From positions 787,715-851,714 of the forward strand of contig NW_020170400.1 in the NCBI RefSeq assembly GCF_000524195.1: a stretch of 64,000 nucleotides of DNA. Reading direction: 5' to 3'. Below, one piece after another: positions 54,301 to 64,000 of this stretch; within the stretch, counting starts at the first letter, position 1, and each line of letters starts with the position of its first letter. The notes below the pieces were generated by a model, which made no database searches, was not told where the DNA came from, and saw only the letters and a list, made by a program, of their open reading frames with translations. The stretch is from Echinococcus granulosus. Lineage: Eukaryota; Platyhelminthes; Cestoda; Cyclophyllidea; Taeniidae. The position numbers were made by a program, and so were the translations under genes.

Positions 54301-57300
54301 NNNNNNNNNNNNNNNNNNNNNNNNNNNNNNNNNNNNNNNGAAGGCGATAAAACGAAACCGGCATCCAATCGGCTACAGCCACAGCCACAAGGAATGTAAG
54401 AAGTAACCCTTTTCTGGATCACAAAAAGGAAAGAATAATAAAGAAACTGCTGGATTTGCACTTATGCTTTACCTAATATGTACGATTTCCCAGAACATCT
54501 TCCTTTTTCACTAAAAACGGTTTTACAAACTGTCTAATTACGGGAAAAAGGGTTACAAATTTGTGCCATTGCTCCTTTTAACAAGCAGATCAGAAAACCG
54601 TTATCGAGGTATTCCGTGGGACTGATAGTTCACAAAAAATGGAAAAGAAAGGCACATGAATTCACCAAAAATCCCTGTAAAAAGGAATTATCAAATTTAT
54701 CGCCTCCTTACATCTCGTATGAAAAATGATGACAGTTCATCTTTGCATAGGAAATTTTCGATTGTTGGACACCAAACTGCACATTAGCCCCTCGTATTTA
54801 AAGGGCGAACTCTTATCAGGAATGATATCTAAGCCCCTTCCAGCGAAAAATCACCAATCCGCAGGGTTACCTCTATTGGATATTAAATGATGCCTCAATA
54901 AAATTCACATCTTCGTGCCTTTTTAAAAAAAACGGACAAAAACAAATAAAATTAGTTCTCGTCCACTAACCAAAAAAACCCCATAAACATGCAATCTTAT
55001 ACGGATATTTCGCAAATGCCAAAAGGACACGGCAGTCTCAGTTTATGGTAGAACTTTTGCACCTGCTTTTTCCCGGCTTTGCATTTCAAGGGGATAGACA
55101 CTACAGGACAGCTGTTATAAGCAAAATTAAAATCCACATAAAGAATCAAATTTTATGACAGAATTGTCAAGTCAGTTAACTTTACCTTTTCTACAGGAAA
55201 AAATTGCAAACGACGCTCTGAGAAGTGGTAGATCAATGAAGTGAGATTAAGTTAATTTTAAAAAGGTTAATCTTAAAAAAAAACAAAAAGAAGACTAATC
55301 GCAAAGACAAAGGCAAACAATTCTACCTTCAAATTAAAAATTTTCTTAAAATAACAGACTTTTGGCACTTTCTTGTTAAATCGTTAATGGGATTGGGAAA
55401 AACTGTCAGAAATTGTATTTGCGTGTGTCCATTGAATCACATAAAAAATAACTCATGATCTAAGTGGGAACTTTTTTCCATATGTGAGGAGAGAAGAAAC
55501 AACCATTTTTTTCACAAATCCGAATTATGGCTCCTTGCATCAACTGAACTCTAATGCCCACTGAAATTACATTTACCAAGACTCGAGGCAGATCAAACAT
55601 CCCTATTTAGTCCTTTTGCAAACGAATTTAAGAATCTCTTCATTCCTTAGGGTTGTGGTTAAATATTCACTACGGTCTCCATCTAATAAACTAGTGAAGC
55701 CATTTTGGAAATTTACAAACGAAGTTAAGTAATCTGAGCACCCCTCGGACATAATTAGCTCACGAACTTCAATTCAAGTGATTACCTTATCACCAAACTC
55801 CAGAGGCTATCAGCTTGTCAGACTAGATTACTGTCTTCACCACCTTAAATATGAACACAGGAAAGGGTCAAGCGGGGTCGAAAACGAGAAAAAATAGAAC
55901 TTACGTTAACAATCTGCAGTGAAGAAGTTAATTCGTCTTGGGAGAAAAGGCATTCACTGAGAAGGAGACCCTCTACTTGACCTATTAGCGATCCTTGAGA
56001 TGGGAAAATTTTCGCACTTTCTGTGTCTTTATCTTTTTTTATCCTTTGGTTGAGTTCAGGGTTTATTTCCAACTCACAGTGTCCCATAGAGAGGCTAAAA
56101 GAGAAGCAGTTAATAACAAATGAGTTGAGTTCGTATCAAAAAAGGCATAATAGAGTAAATTGACAGTGGGGCCCGGATCCAATGTCAAAGAGACATTTCC
56201 GACCTGCCTTCATATGGTCGAATCGAAACAAACTCAAGGTGACTGTTCCACCACCTAGATTATGAAATTAGAAATACAAACCCCAAACATTTCTATAATC
56301 AATTTAAACGTTATTCACAAGTCAGTTCAAAAAATCGGCATTCTTTGTGATCATGATCGTGGTCGACTGCACCCCCGGAGCACTCCGAAAATGCTACATC
56401 AGTACGATCCTTTTCAGACACAAAGAAGACAAACAGCAAGAACACGTACGCTTTCCATCCATAAAAACCCAATTACAAATCAAATTTAACAGTTACCTTC
56501 ACTCTTTTATAGTTGAATAACGAGAGTAGTCAGGCCTGCCAAACAGAAGTAGAGGTCACATAGCATGATTAGCAACCGATGATTATTTCTAACAACAAAA
56601 AAGTTCAAGACGATATTTTAAAAACACACCAACTCTCTACCTCAAAATATTCTTCTACTTTTGCTGTATAATTACTTTTGGCGCGTAGATTATGAGCAAA
56701 TTTCACTGCTTTTTTGTAAAGCAGACATAGCTTGCCCAAATTTGCCGCCTGAGACACCCGGAACTAGAGTCGCCCAGAGAATGAACTTGCGTACTCAAAT
56801 TATCGACCACCGGTCTGTGAGCGTTCTTTCATTGATATCTTCCGAGATGCTATCTGCACTGCCATAAATTCATGCTTAGTTCGGGATGGATGGATGGATG
56901 AGTGGATGAATTCATCATTAGCAGTCGTTTGCAGCCCACCTAAATTATCTCCCACCGCCTTGACGCTCTGTATCTTTTCACTCAAACCATTACTCACAAA
57001 CAAATTTCAGTGGTATTTCGACGAAACCAATTCCAACAAAACGCGAATTTCTGGAAAACAAAGACGAATTTTCTGAGCAAAGTGCTGAAATACGATTCTC
57101 TAGGTATACTCAACGAATGGCACATGGATTTTGATGGGAACACGATATTCACGCGTGTAAAGGGAATTCAGTAAAGCGAAAATACCACGGCGTGGATTTT
57201 GAAGTAAGCTTTTCTGTGGAGGAAAATTCAATCAAATCAAGATATAAAGTAATACACAGTCCCATTTGTCCACTAGAGGTAGTTCAACTGGCGAAATCAG

Positions 57301-60300
57301 TCATTTTGAATCTGTTAAAGGTCAAAAATATTTGGTGTTTTATTTTCAAAAAAATACACAACTTTTGTGCCACATAAAAACTAGCGCCGTCCATGAACAG
57401 TTACGCAGTTCGTGCAGATTTGATTCCAAATAGAGGCTATTTGAAAAAGTACAATAAAAACAACATCCAAAGAAGTGTAAATATTACACCTCAAAATAAA
57501 ACATGGATGGATAGGAAGAGAAAACTAGGTTAGAACAGAGGCGTGATTCGGCTACAAAAGCTAGTCGGAATAATTTTTCCAAAAGTGAGAAAATGAAAGG
57601 TGCAAATTGGAATAGCCTTTTCCTCACAAAAAAGCCTCAAAATTTATAAAATATGATTGGTGAGTTTCAGATAAAAAAAATGACAGCGTTTCCGATTCAT
57701 GCAAACCCCTTGGTAGCATAACCTAAGTGTAGACTCTCATTCCCTCTGCAGGTCGAATAACAGGCAGAAGGGTAGTCTTTTCAATAAAAATGGTGGTATA
57801 AAAAATGTGAAACAACACCGTTAGATAATGGAACTGGAAAAAAATCTAGTTACAAAATTAAAAAGAACTAAAATAAACAAAAATGAGGAAGTAAAAGGTC
57901 CAATCTTATCGAGGCATCGTGATGATACGAGTGTACTTTACTGTTAGATCCTGAAATGGAGGATTGTGATACTTCATGGTGAAGTGAGACTTGCTTTCCA
58001 AACGAAGTAATAAGCTGCTCCAAAAGGTAAACTATAAAAATGTTTTGAACGAGCATGGGAAGTCTTTCATACTAAAAATACCTCAAAAAAGGATTCACAT
58101 GATTTTCCATTTATCTCTCCACTGACTTGTAACCTTTGGCTACTGGTAAAACGCGTGCAGTTTTTTTACAATTCCTGAATCGTTAAGCACAGCTGTGTAT
58201 CAGTCCATCAAAGCAGAACTGTTTATTTTGATCACCCTCGCGCCGTAGAGTGTAGCTCCTCCCTAATTTGAAAACTGAGAGACTTTACCACCCAGGAGAG
58301 ATTTGAAAATGGATTTTTGTGATGATTAACATGAAAATACTGCATTACGGACAGAAAAAGCATCAATTCTTGATAGTGGCAAGGAAGTACGTCACAACTG
58401 GCTAGAATAATTGGGAATTGTTGCGACAAGAACAACGTTCAGTAATGATTAACAAGAGTGATGACAAAAAACAGCAAATTCCCATCAACTAGGAGAGGAA
58501 GTCTCATAGGGTACTAAGTAAATGTGCTCCTCCCACACACATCAACAATGGATGACAGACAATAAACTTCAAGGGCTGCCAATTTGCTGTCCTTCACAAC
58601 TTTCAATCCAATCATGCCATTCATTCTACATTGCTCGCTCACTGACCGACTGACTGATGGACTTTTGATGAAAGACAAATTATGTATCGGAGCGTTTCTT
58701 AAGTGAACCAGCATTTCAGCGGTTATGCCCAAACAATCCACTCGCCTTCTACTCGCTGCACATTTCTAAGGGATCCGACGTTTCATCAACAGGATAGATG
58801 GCGACACTGTTTGTGGTGGACTACAAGCACAGTTGTTTAAAACTCAAGATATCCGTAACGGCTGCGACCTGTCTAGTCGATAAGGTATAACTCGAAGGTG
58901 TGCAGAAAACTATTTGTCGGCAAAAAGTCAAGACTAGTGAACCAGTCGTGAGAAAGTAATATTCTTATTCTCACATGACTACGCAACACTTCGCCACCAC
59001 ACTTACCCACAAGGCGATGTCCATTTTCCTCCACTGATGTTATTTTGTCAAAACTCAAGCGATATTCCTCACCCCTTCCTCTCATTAATGCTAGACAATC
59101 ACATGATAACATGCGAAACAAGACAGGAGCGGAGGCGGCATGGAGGATGTTTTTCGCTTACACAGAGTAAGCGAAATTCACAGAACCCTCTTGTTTCGTT
59201 AAAAAAGATTTGAGATCATAAAGTGGAGTGTTTTAAGGAATAAAACTAGTTCAGATATTATGTAAGACAAATCAAGAATGGCATACAAGCTAAATATCAT
59301 TTTTTCAAAGCAAAGTTATTTAATAAGGCAAGAATTTGAGGACTATAAAGTTTAATTAATTTGCAAACTGTTAACTGAAAAATAACCTAAGTAGCAAAAA
59401 AGTTCTTATCAAAAAATTAGAATATTTTAGCGTAAAAAGAATTCCATCTATGATCACTACTAACATATTAGCATGACCTTAAAGTCTTTGGTTTCTTACA
59501 CAAAACTACCACATTTACGATATTTCTAAATACACTTTTGAGCAAAAAAGTTGCACATTTTGAAGTAAAGTCTTGGTACCTTGTTAACATTAGTTTGAAA
59601 ACATCAGTAATTAGCACGACATTTATACTACTGGTCTCTCGGCCCTTTTGCTAAGCTATAGGACGTCTTTTAAAGTAACAAGTAACATACATTCATGATA
59701 AGTCTACAAAGAATGAAATAACAAAACTTTGACATACCGTAAATGATTTCTACCCTGGATCGAATGTGCCAACTTCGAATTCACATGTTCCAGCCAATCC
59801 GCGATCGGGGCCGAGTGTTTGCCATTAAGAGCATCGCAAACGCTTCTGTCACCCCCAGCTACAGCGGTAAAGAAGTCATTCTGGATCCTCAATGCCCCTT
59901 GAGCTGGTTCAGGATCTAAAGGACTGCTAAAAGCTTCGTAAAAGCTTTCTTCAGGACCACTACTATCAACGCTGATGCTACGAGGTGCGAAGGAATGAGA
60001 AAATGAAGCTGCTTCGTCAGTGTAGAAGAGCGTCAATGTGAAGAGGCGGCATCGAGCACAGATAGATAAGGGTAGTGAATCGGTGGAGAAGGGAGCTAAA
60101 AGTTGAAAGAACCTCGGTAATAGCGGACCGATAAAATTGGCGGCATTTTCATTATAGGTTTAATACGTAGACCTATACGATGACGGGTGGCATACGAAAT
60201 GTGGTTGCTGTGGAACATTAGTTAATTTCCTCTAGTCTTAGCCCATAATAACTATGAAGAGATGCGCGAATTTCATCATAGTAATGGAAAAGCACTACGT

Positions 60301-62075
60301 GATTCGCATCCCAACTTTTTGGATAGTTATAAAAGAGCCAACCAAATTGTGATGGAAAAGTCGCAATGAAAGCAAAGAGGAGCGCCACTGACGGTGCATA
60401 GAATAAAAGGGGAAGTATGTGACGGGGTAATGCACGTTTGAATTACACGGCTTCTCAGTCTTCCACAATTTGACCTTCAAGTTGGTAACGTGAAGCTCTG
60501 CTCATGTCATTGGTACTACTTGTCTCCCAGTTTATAACAGCTACCGCCATATTTATACATCGCATAACATCTACGAAAATGATTTCAGGGATGCAGTAAG
60601 TGGCCAAAGATTAGACCTAGTTGTCAACACACTGCGGAAAAATACTGCTGGAAGTTTATATCTGAAGGCGATAAAAAAGTCTATTTTTGCAAGTACCTAC
60701 CTTCATCGTTACCTCCGTCGGGTAAGGGGAAATTGTTAGCTCCCAGGCATGATCGAAACATAATGCCATCTAAAAAATGACAAATACCAGGTGCAACAAC
60801 TTCCTTTAATTACACTCTCAAAAATTTTGTAAATATGGCCGCTCCCTACTGAATCTGACGATATTTAAAGACGAAAATAGGTCTTGAACTCCTGTATTCC
60901 TACTCACCGACCGACTGAGATGTTACACTCGCGTCGTCTGAGGAGATGTCTAGGTCAATAAAAGAACCTGTTTTTGGATCACCGTTACCCTATAAGACAC
61001 AATAAGATGTAAATATACACAAAGTTGATTAAGCATGAAGTGTCCGTCTCCACTAAGTACCAAGTTATTGAGACCATAGTCCTCTTCAACTTGCTTCCTA
61101 GCCTCCTGCACAGTATTGTAGGCTTCAAAGAGTTCTGTAAGCTGTGTTACCATAGCACCAAGCCAAAATATCTGGCTGGGGCACAGACAAGCGACAAGGG
61201 GACCCAGGTCGACATTGAGATCGACCAGTGTTGGACGGGAGATTTGAGATGGTCGAGAGATTATCCTCGACAGGATAGTAGAATCCTGGAGTACGTGAAT
61301 GGTGAGGTAGTTATCAGGGCCTGGAAGACTGAGAAGACATGCCGAGGCTACCATGGATTCGGGTTCGGGACCAGAGAAAAACGCATCCTGATAAAAAATA
61401 GCGGAAACACCACCAAGGTGTATGTTCTTCAAAACCAAAATAAAATGTCCACTTAAAATTATATCAGTAACACACCTTTAAGCTAATATTGTCTTGAATA
61501 GAGTTGGACTGAGAGGGAGAGACAGAGGTGGATTTCGTAGAAAACGATGAAAAAGCAAAATTTTGGCCACTATTGGTGTCCCAAAGATCCCAGTGAAGTG
61601 TAACTCCTTCAAAATGAAACAATTTCCGAGCAACGGGAGGCGATCCGGTGCTCCCTTCGGCGCCTCTGTTAGCCAGTGGTTGAGAAGACATGGGATCTGA
61701 GACGTATGAATTTTTTTGTAAAAGCGTTTCGGTGACAGTCATATTAAGCAGTCAAGTCCTTACTCAGCCCAAAAATCCACGTTTTAGACCAGAACCACGA
61801 CCAGAGGTTTCCTCTAGTTTCTGCGTGTTCAGCAGCTGCTGTCGTTGTTGCCTTTGGTAACTTCTTGGGACGCTCCCTGTCGTATCCATGATGTGGCAAG
61901 GTTACTGTTGTGGTAGTAGATTGCATGCTTTCAATAACTGTGCCTTCAGCATTGTTAATTTCGAGAATCGGAAATTGTAACCGAAGATCACAGGCTCTGT
62001 GAGCTCCGTTGAGAGTGAGTGGACATTGGAGACGAAGGCGAAGGTCACGGAACGTCACCGTTGCCCCCAGAAAAA
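33325..62075 (-). CDS. ATG2: Autophagy-related protein 2 (ATG2), 5' end not in view
   Basis: Rod-shaped lipid-transfer protein that links ER to the growing autophagosome with ATG9 and WIPI/ATG18. Exons, high to low: 62075-61764, 61696-61476, 61387-61061, 60989-60908, 60769-60701, 60095-59738, 56094-55905, 46874-46602, 46518-46372, 46089-45882, [unresolved], 42474-42150, 41264-41119, 40949-40684, 40208-39924, 39266-39099, 39057-38621, 38570-38379, 38307-38128, 38086-37702, 37630-37545, 37501-37124, 37046-36847, 36790-36721, 36649-36445, 35763-35531, 34388-34047 and 33420-33325; about 2,060 codons. All joins except the unresolved one keep phase. Family marks near the C-terminus: DQPIFFK, PSLPIRFNYHGHQLDLSQ, TVFDVLSPGP, QPNDLREGAALAVQTIRRNA, VGALGDVLRQIPPATVVPF and LLHGLRNQLRP. 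The chorein N-terminus is missing. Convergent with ABCF3; hosts a nested LRR gene. VPS13 was considered and excluded by the C-terminal block. Confidence 0.93.
34389..35530 (-). other. ATG2 intron near the 3' end (1,142 nt)
   Basis: Lies between the exons at 35763-35531 and 34388-34047. No nested gene recognised. A neighbouring 626-nt intron (34046-33421) is equally featureless. Confidence 0.7.
42475..45881 (-). other. ATG2: Unresolved ATG2 stretch: at least one small exon expected
   Basis: The exon ending at 45882 leaves one base; the exon starting at 42474 needs two bases before it. Joined directly they run into a stop, so one or more small exons must lie between. By family alignment about 25-40 residues are missing. 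An acceptor followed by a short open run on the minus strand near 42953 (ADSFTNGQTDPILVDW) is the best candidate, but its phase does not fit alone. Confidence 0.55.
45734..45754. repeat. Three tandem TTTGAAA heptamers
   Basis: Three perfect head-to-tail copies in an ATG2 intron. Confidence 0.9.
49734..49757 (+). promoter_or_regulatory. Paired CCAAT boxes upstream of the LRR receptor gene
   Basis: ATTGGT at 49734-49739 and CCAAT at 49753-49757 form a divergent pair 14 nt apart, ending 43 nt before the ATG. No TATA box is obvious between them and the start codon. Confidence 0.4.
49800..52937 (+). CDS. Single-pass leucine-rich-repeat receptor-like protein, intronless, nested
   Basis: 1,045 residues in one open frame. 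A hydrophobic signal peptide lies at about 15-37 (an internal Met at 11 could be the real start). Next come a short Cys pair (58, 75) resembling an N-terminal cap, about 18 LRRs (roughly 100-575; clearest LQRLEHLDLSGNYITHIP and LISLNLSNNHLQTL), and a C-terminal cap LICDCRLRWLAG with Cys 584, 586, about 605 and 628. About 640-795 may be a fibronectin-III-like fold (YLVFEVAYWP .. HTICFRNA). A membrane span (WFVILATAGAVIFITCILWL, about 806-825) is followed by a Cys/Arg stop-transfer and a 215-residue cytoplasmic tail with tyrosines (YTDYEL, STYDKLENY) and no TIR domain. It is probably a cell-surface adhesion or signalling receptor; the ligand is unknown. It lies inside an ATG2 intron on the opposite strand. 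Confidence 0.88.
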   Translation: MCALGKPTNAMNQRLGIVLLITNSLLLFILPLVVVPLNTSRQHFTLWNLHGAQNFYPCQFIRASSDSDNVDTIECDRKASAILGNSIPTIYPEGRVVKEIRIFAERQLSRISRKAFERAGANLQKLVIEGGEIRVIRREALLGLTELQVLEIRNAQSVEKRWSNNGLAGRLFTADGELKYLKKLKRLVLENVDLSDGLVAYAFYDISRHLTEVEMIGNNLVTINPYTFEKSECCKSLRRLRLERQNGYLNWLNNAYRWARDLGGITLLSLSGNNMTNKTLDFGYSLNSKLRALKIENCSLIELSENLLSNFKALEEIYAGENSFTIISDQEATETLRGLRRFTNLSKLSLHGNRGLIYKQPTWFRASNIKELDYTKSLLRRIGARELPKGLQQLHLESTFLEEIDPEWAAGMTSFSHLYLNASYLKTVKINGVEGNWQAALEALKDQLKVLGLSRCQIIGQSLQLNMDDEFQITGLRLGLNQLQRLEHLDLSGNYITHIPQDAFQNLSQLISLNLSNNHLQTLLILKHDVIRSTSSPSIQDLDLTNNALSTVLRSPPSLGFNTSLQNLLADGAKVKLRGNPLICDCRLRWLAGKRIRVDNFTCTGKNSIAGSGFQRVTVEDLENGNNCMERDFIGMPDSTYPFRPVRVFGYDRNLEKVYFAVKGRTLKSAWSNIARTAPQHPAFALQKVLAKLSNMTPEIISSLQESYLVFEVAYWPVGQMKELQGPLEWQVVEEGLMRTEGREYIFSVQPIDVKRAHTICFRNALERRNTASSTLCQIFQPSELTMTASANVSVNRMDHVHAPLWFVILATAGAVIFITCILWLCVRYICCRRKRIERRQKRETSFTMASNEPLRYTDYELQKESTYDKLENYCMENSLPNLNTVDGRPELPKRAKRYRTLTQPLQTGTGSLGDLTGMQCYVRTKVQTHQSLVTRRLNERNSTAKLLLAGPKLPRPITYQHPKIVPTQLLIDENGYVRMNVESDEHFETGPEKRIRRQEENDEKMIDSYTLGVSRGALMRQKSAPAYASTASTPGAWTSPEPPL
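54240..54339. other. Assembly gap (100 N)
   Basis: Exactly 100 Ns in the 9-kb ATG2 intron, 1.3 kb after the LRR gene stop. Sequence could be missing here. Confidence 0.99.
56095..59737 (-). other. 3.6-kb ATG2 intron
   Basis: Donor CG|GTATGT at 59737 and acceptor CTTCTCTTTTAG; the flanking exons join in phase (CG plus C). No nested gene supported; the minus-strand frames at 58873-59121 and 58514-58741 are discussed under rejected items. Confidence 0.7.
56884..56908. repeat. (GGAT)n microsatellite
   Basis: About six imperfect GGAT units within an ATG2 intron. Confidence 0.85.
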
Positions 62076-64000
62076 CTGTAGTCGAAGGTGCAAGTAGGAA
62101 AAAAATTGTGGCGGTTATTTAAGGATTATCTTCGCCAAAATCAACTCACTACCCAAGTCTCTAAGGTTATTGGACCATTTTGTTGGACAAAGTGTACTAT
62201 TGAGGAGAAATTTCTTAAACTATTCCCCAACAAGCTACATACTAAATAACCGACAATCAAGGCTAGTTCTCTGACAAAATACAGTTATTCATAAGTCTGC
62301 TAATGAATTTTCCCAAAATTACCTTAACTCAAGATAAATTAATAAGCAGTGATTAAAAAGGCAGCACTTGTGTCAAATAGAGTCTGCGTATTTTCAACAA
62401 GGTATGAGAAGTCACCTATTCCCAAACGTAGCTCAACCCATCGTCGACGCGACTAATGTCAAAAGTTAGTCATCCACCAAAGTAGTATTCCACACTTAAC
62501 TGAGGGACTGTAAGTCTGACCTTTATCAAATGGCGCACTTCGTCAAAATATGCAGGTTTTTTGCTTTTTTTATACGATAACTCCAGCACAGGATAAATCA
62601 ATGTGATAATTTAGAGAACGAGAGATAAGTCCCAAATCGCGACGATATATCTCCACAAAACCAGGAAGATTTCAGACGAGATTCTAGAAACATTACTTCT
62701 TAAAAAGTACCTCAAATCCTTTCTCAACTTATTCAGTTTAATGTAAAGACTGAAGATCCCTGCCAGAGCCGGTATATTTAATTAAATAGTCAAGGTCGAT
62801 TAACGCCAAAAACTAAGGCGTATGATTTGAATGATAAATAATAATCATTGGGGAATCAGGATGATTCTGTGAGCGCTTAGAAGCATCAATTCCTATAGGG
62901 CATCAGGGCTCATGTTATCTAAGTGACTAACAATACCAAGAGCGTCTACTGAGATGACACATCGCTCAAACAATTGACCAGCAAACCAAGTACTGGGTAA
63001 AAATCGGACAATTTCCAGTAAAACGTGGAAACTTTTCATTTGACAAAACATTTCCACACTAGAACAGACAGAGGAGCGATATTACAAAACTAACACGAAT
63101 GCTCTTCGAAAAAAAATTAAGTCCTCCGACTACCCGTGAAAATCAGATAGCAAAAAAAAAATATTTTACGGCACACGGCTAGTTCCGAGGGCTGAATCAT
63201 AGATGTTTTGAGAGGTATGATGAATGACAGTGATAACTCAGTCCTCAACCCGAAATCAAGTCATTTCTCTGTCCCCACCCCCGAAACCCGAGGCCTGAAT
63301 GGCCTATACGTAACATAGGGGGTTCGACTAGGTAGGTTTAGGTCACTAGTCATCAGGCCAAACACTGTTTTACAATCGCGAGTAGCGAAATAAATTAATG
63401 CATTGTCGAAGAAACATCAAAATTTGACCAGGAAAAAATGCACATGTAAAGTCCTTCACATGACCTCGTACACCATAAATCTCATGCGATAAATGGCAAG
63501 GGCAATAACTAGAAGTACCAAAAATAATCTGGAGTAGTTCAAAGGGACCAAAACTTGCCTCCCTATGATAGAATAATGTGGGCCGATAAAAGTAGATTAT
63601 TCAAACATAAATAATCCAGAATAAGCACAATAAAGGATAAACGAGGGCACGTAAACAGAATGGATTATTTAACGATTAGCAGGAACCACATAGCCACATA
63701 GGTATGAACTGGGAAGAAGCCATTCATTACGTAACCAAACTAAATAAACAAACATCAAGCGAAAATTAACAAGTCAGACTGCCACGTGCTTGTGTCTGGT
63801 TACATAGCCAGGGGCTTAGGATTTCAGTACATGACAGTCTGTACTAAAAGTACATGCTGAAAAACAACACCGACAAAAAAAAACTTAAAAAGCACCAGAT
63901 ATTTTGTGTGCTAAAGAGCCAAAAGATAAAATACGCACGAATATCGATCAGACGAGCCGCTCGATCAATTACAACATCGTCCACGAGAGATGAGGCCACA
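62076..64000 (-). other. Upstream of the first recognised ATG2 exon
   Basis: The ATG2 N-terminus (roughly 200 residues including the chorein domain) should be encoded to the right of 62075. I recognise no chorein exon up to the window end. A minus-strand frame ending at a donor near 62154 (TTG G|GTAGTG) has the right phase to precede the exon at 62075, but does not resemble ATG2. Confidence 0.5.

Larger units (their letters stand above)
46875..55904 (-). other. 9.0-kb ATG2 intron hosting the LRR gene
   Basis: Donor AAC|GTAAGT at 55904 and acceptor GTTTCGTCAG ending at 46875; both flanking exons are phase 0. It holds the opposite-strand LRR gene (49800-52937) and an assembly gap (54240-54339). 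The rest is AT-rich, with no other gene recognised; the frames at 47241-47444 and 47380-47808 are not supported. Confidence 0.8.

Noticed and set aside
58514..59121. Minus-strand frames at 58873-59121 (ending near a GTAAGT donor) and 58514-58741 as ATG2 exons
   Set aside because: The exons at 60095-59738 and 56094-55905 already join in phase and match the family alignment without them.
33325..62075. VPS13 as the identity of the large minus-strand gene
   Set aside because: The two families share the chorein lipid-transfer fold, but the C-terminal QPNDLREG..LRQIPP..GLRNQLRP block and the YHGHQLDLSQ segment are ATG2 features.
62155..62217. Minus-strand frame before a donor near 62154 as an upstream ATG2 exon
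   Set aside because: Phase fits, but the peptide does not resemble the ATG2 N-terminal region and the acceptor is unclear.

Overview
This is animal nuclear DNA: every recognisable gene is split by GT..AG introns, and the proteins are metazoan housekeeping and signalling families. Very short introns (35-41 nt) near the 5' ends of genes, divergent but complete metazoan proteins, and AT-leaning repeat-bearing intergenic DNA fit a parasitic flatworm. A tapeworm is my best guess, but the sequence does not prove it. Two 100-N blocks mark assembly gaps.

Layout, left to right. (1) 1-2,957: a trinucleotide microsatellite and the first copy of a 440-bp dispersed repeat. (2) 2,958-5,264, minus: a four-exon Sec7-PH Arf exchange factor of the IQSEC/BRAG type. 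(3) 5.4-22.5 kb: mostly gene-free, holding a second, nearly identical repeat copy, a diverged inverted third copy, a two-exon candidate gene fragment (15,230-14,437, minus) whose 5' end recurs inverted and decayed at 16.8-17.0 kb, and a tRNA-like relic. (4) 22,527-24,088, minus: the 26S proteasome ATPase Rpt2/PSMC1, six exons. (5) 25,446-33,146, plus: ABCF3, nine exons, head-to-head with PSMC1. (6) 33,325-62,075 and beyond, minus: the autophagy lipid-transfer protein ATG2, 27 exons resolved here. It is tail-to-tail with ABCF3 (178 bp between stops), and its chorein N-terminus lies beyond the window or in exons I could not recognise. (7) 49,800-52,937, plus: an intronless 1,045-residue leucine-rich-repeat transmembrane receptor nested inside a 9-kb ATG2 intron, on the opposite strand.

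Exon joins were made by matching splice signals, reading phase and family alignment from memory. All joins given for PSMC1, the IQSEC-like gene, ABCF3 and ATG2 keep phase, except one unresolved ATG2 stretch (42,475-45,881). The genes do not form a pathway. PSMC1 (proteasome) and ATG2 (autophagy) are both degradation genes, but their proximity is probably incidental. A shared feature is a sense-oriented ATTGGT (inverted CCAAT) 17-99 nt upstream of the start codon of all four genes whose start is visible.
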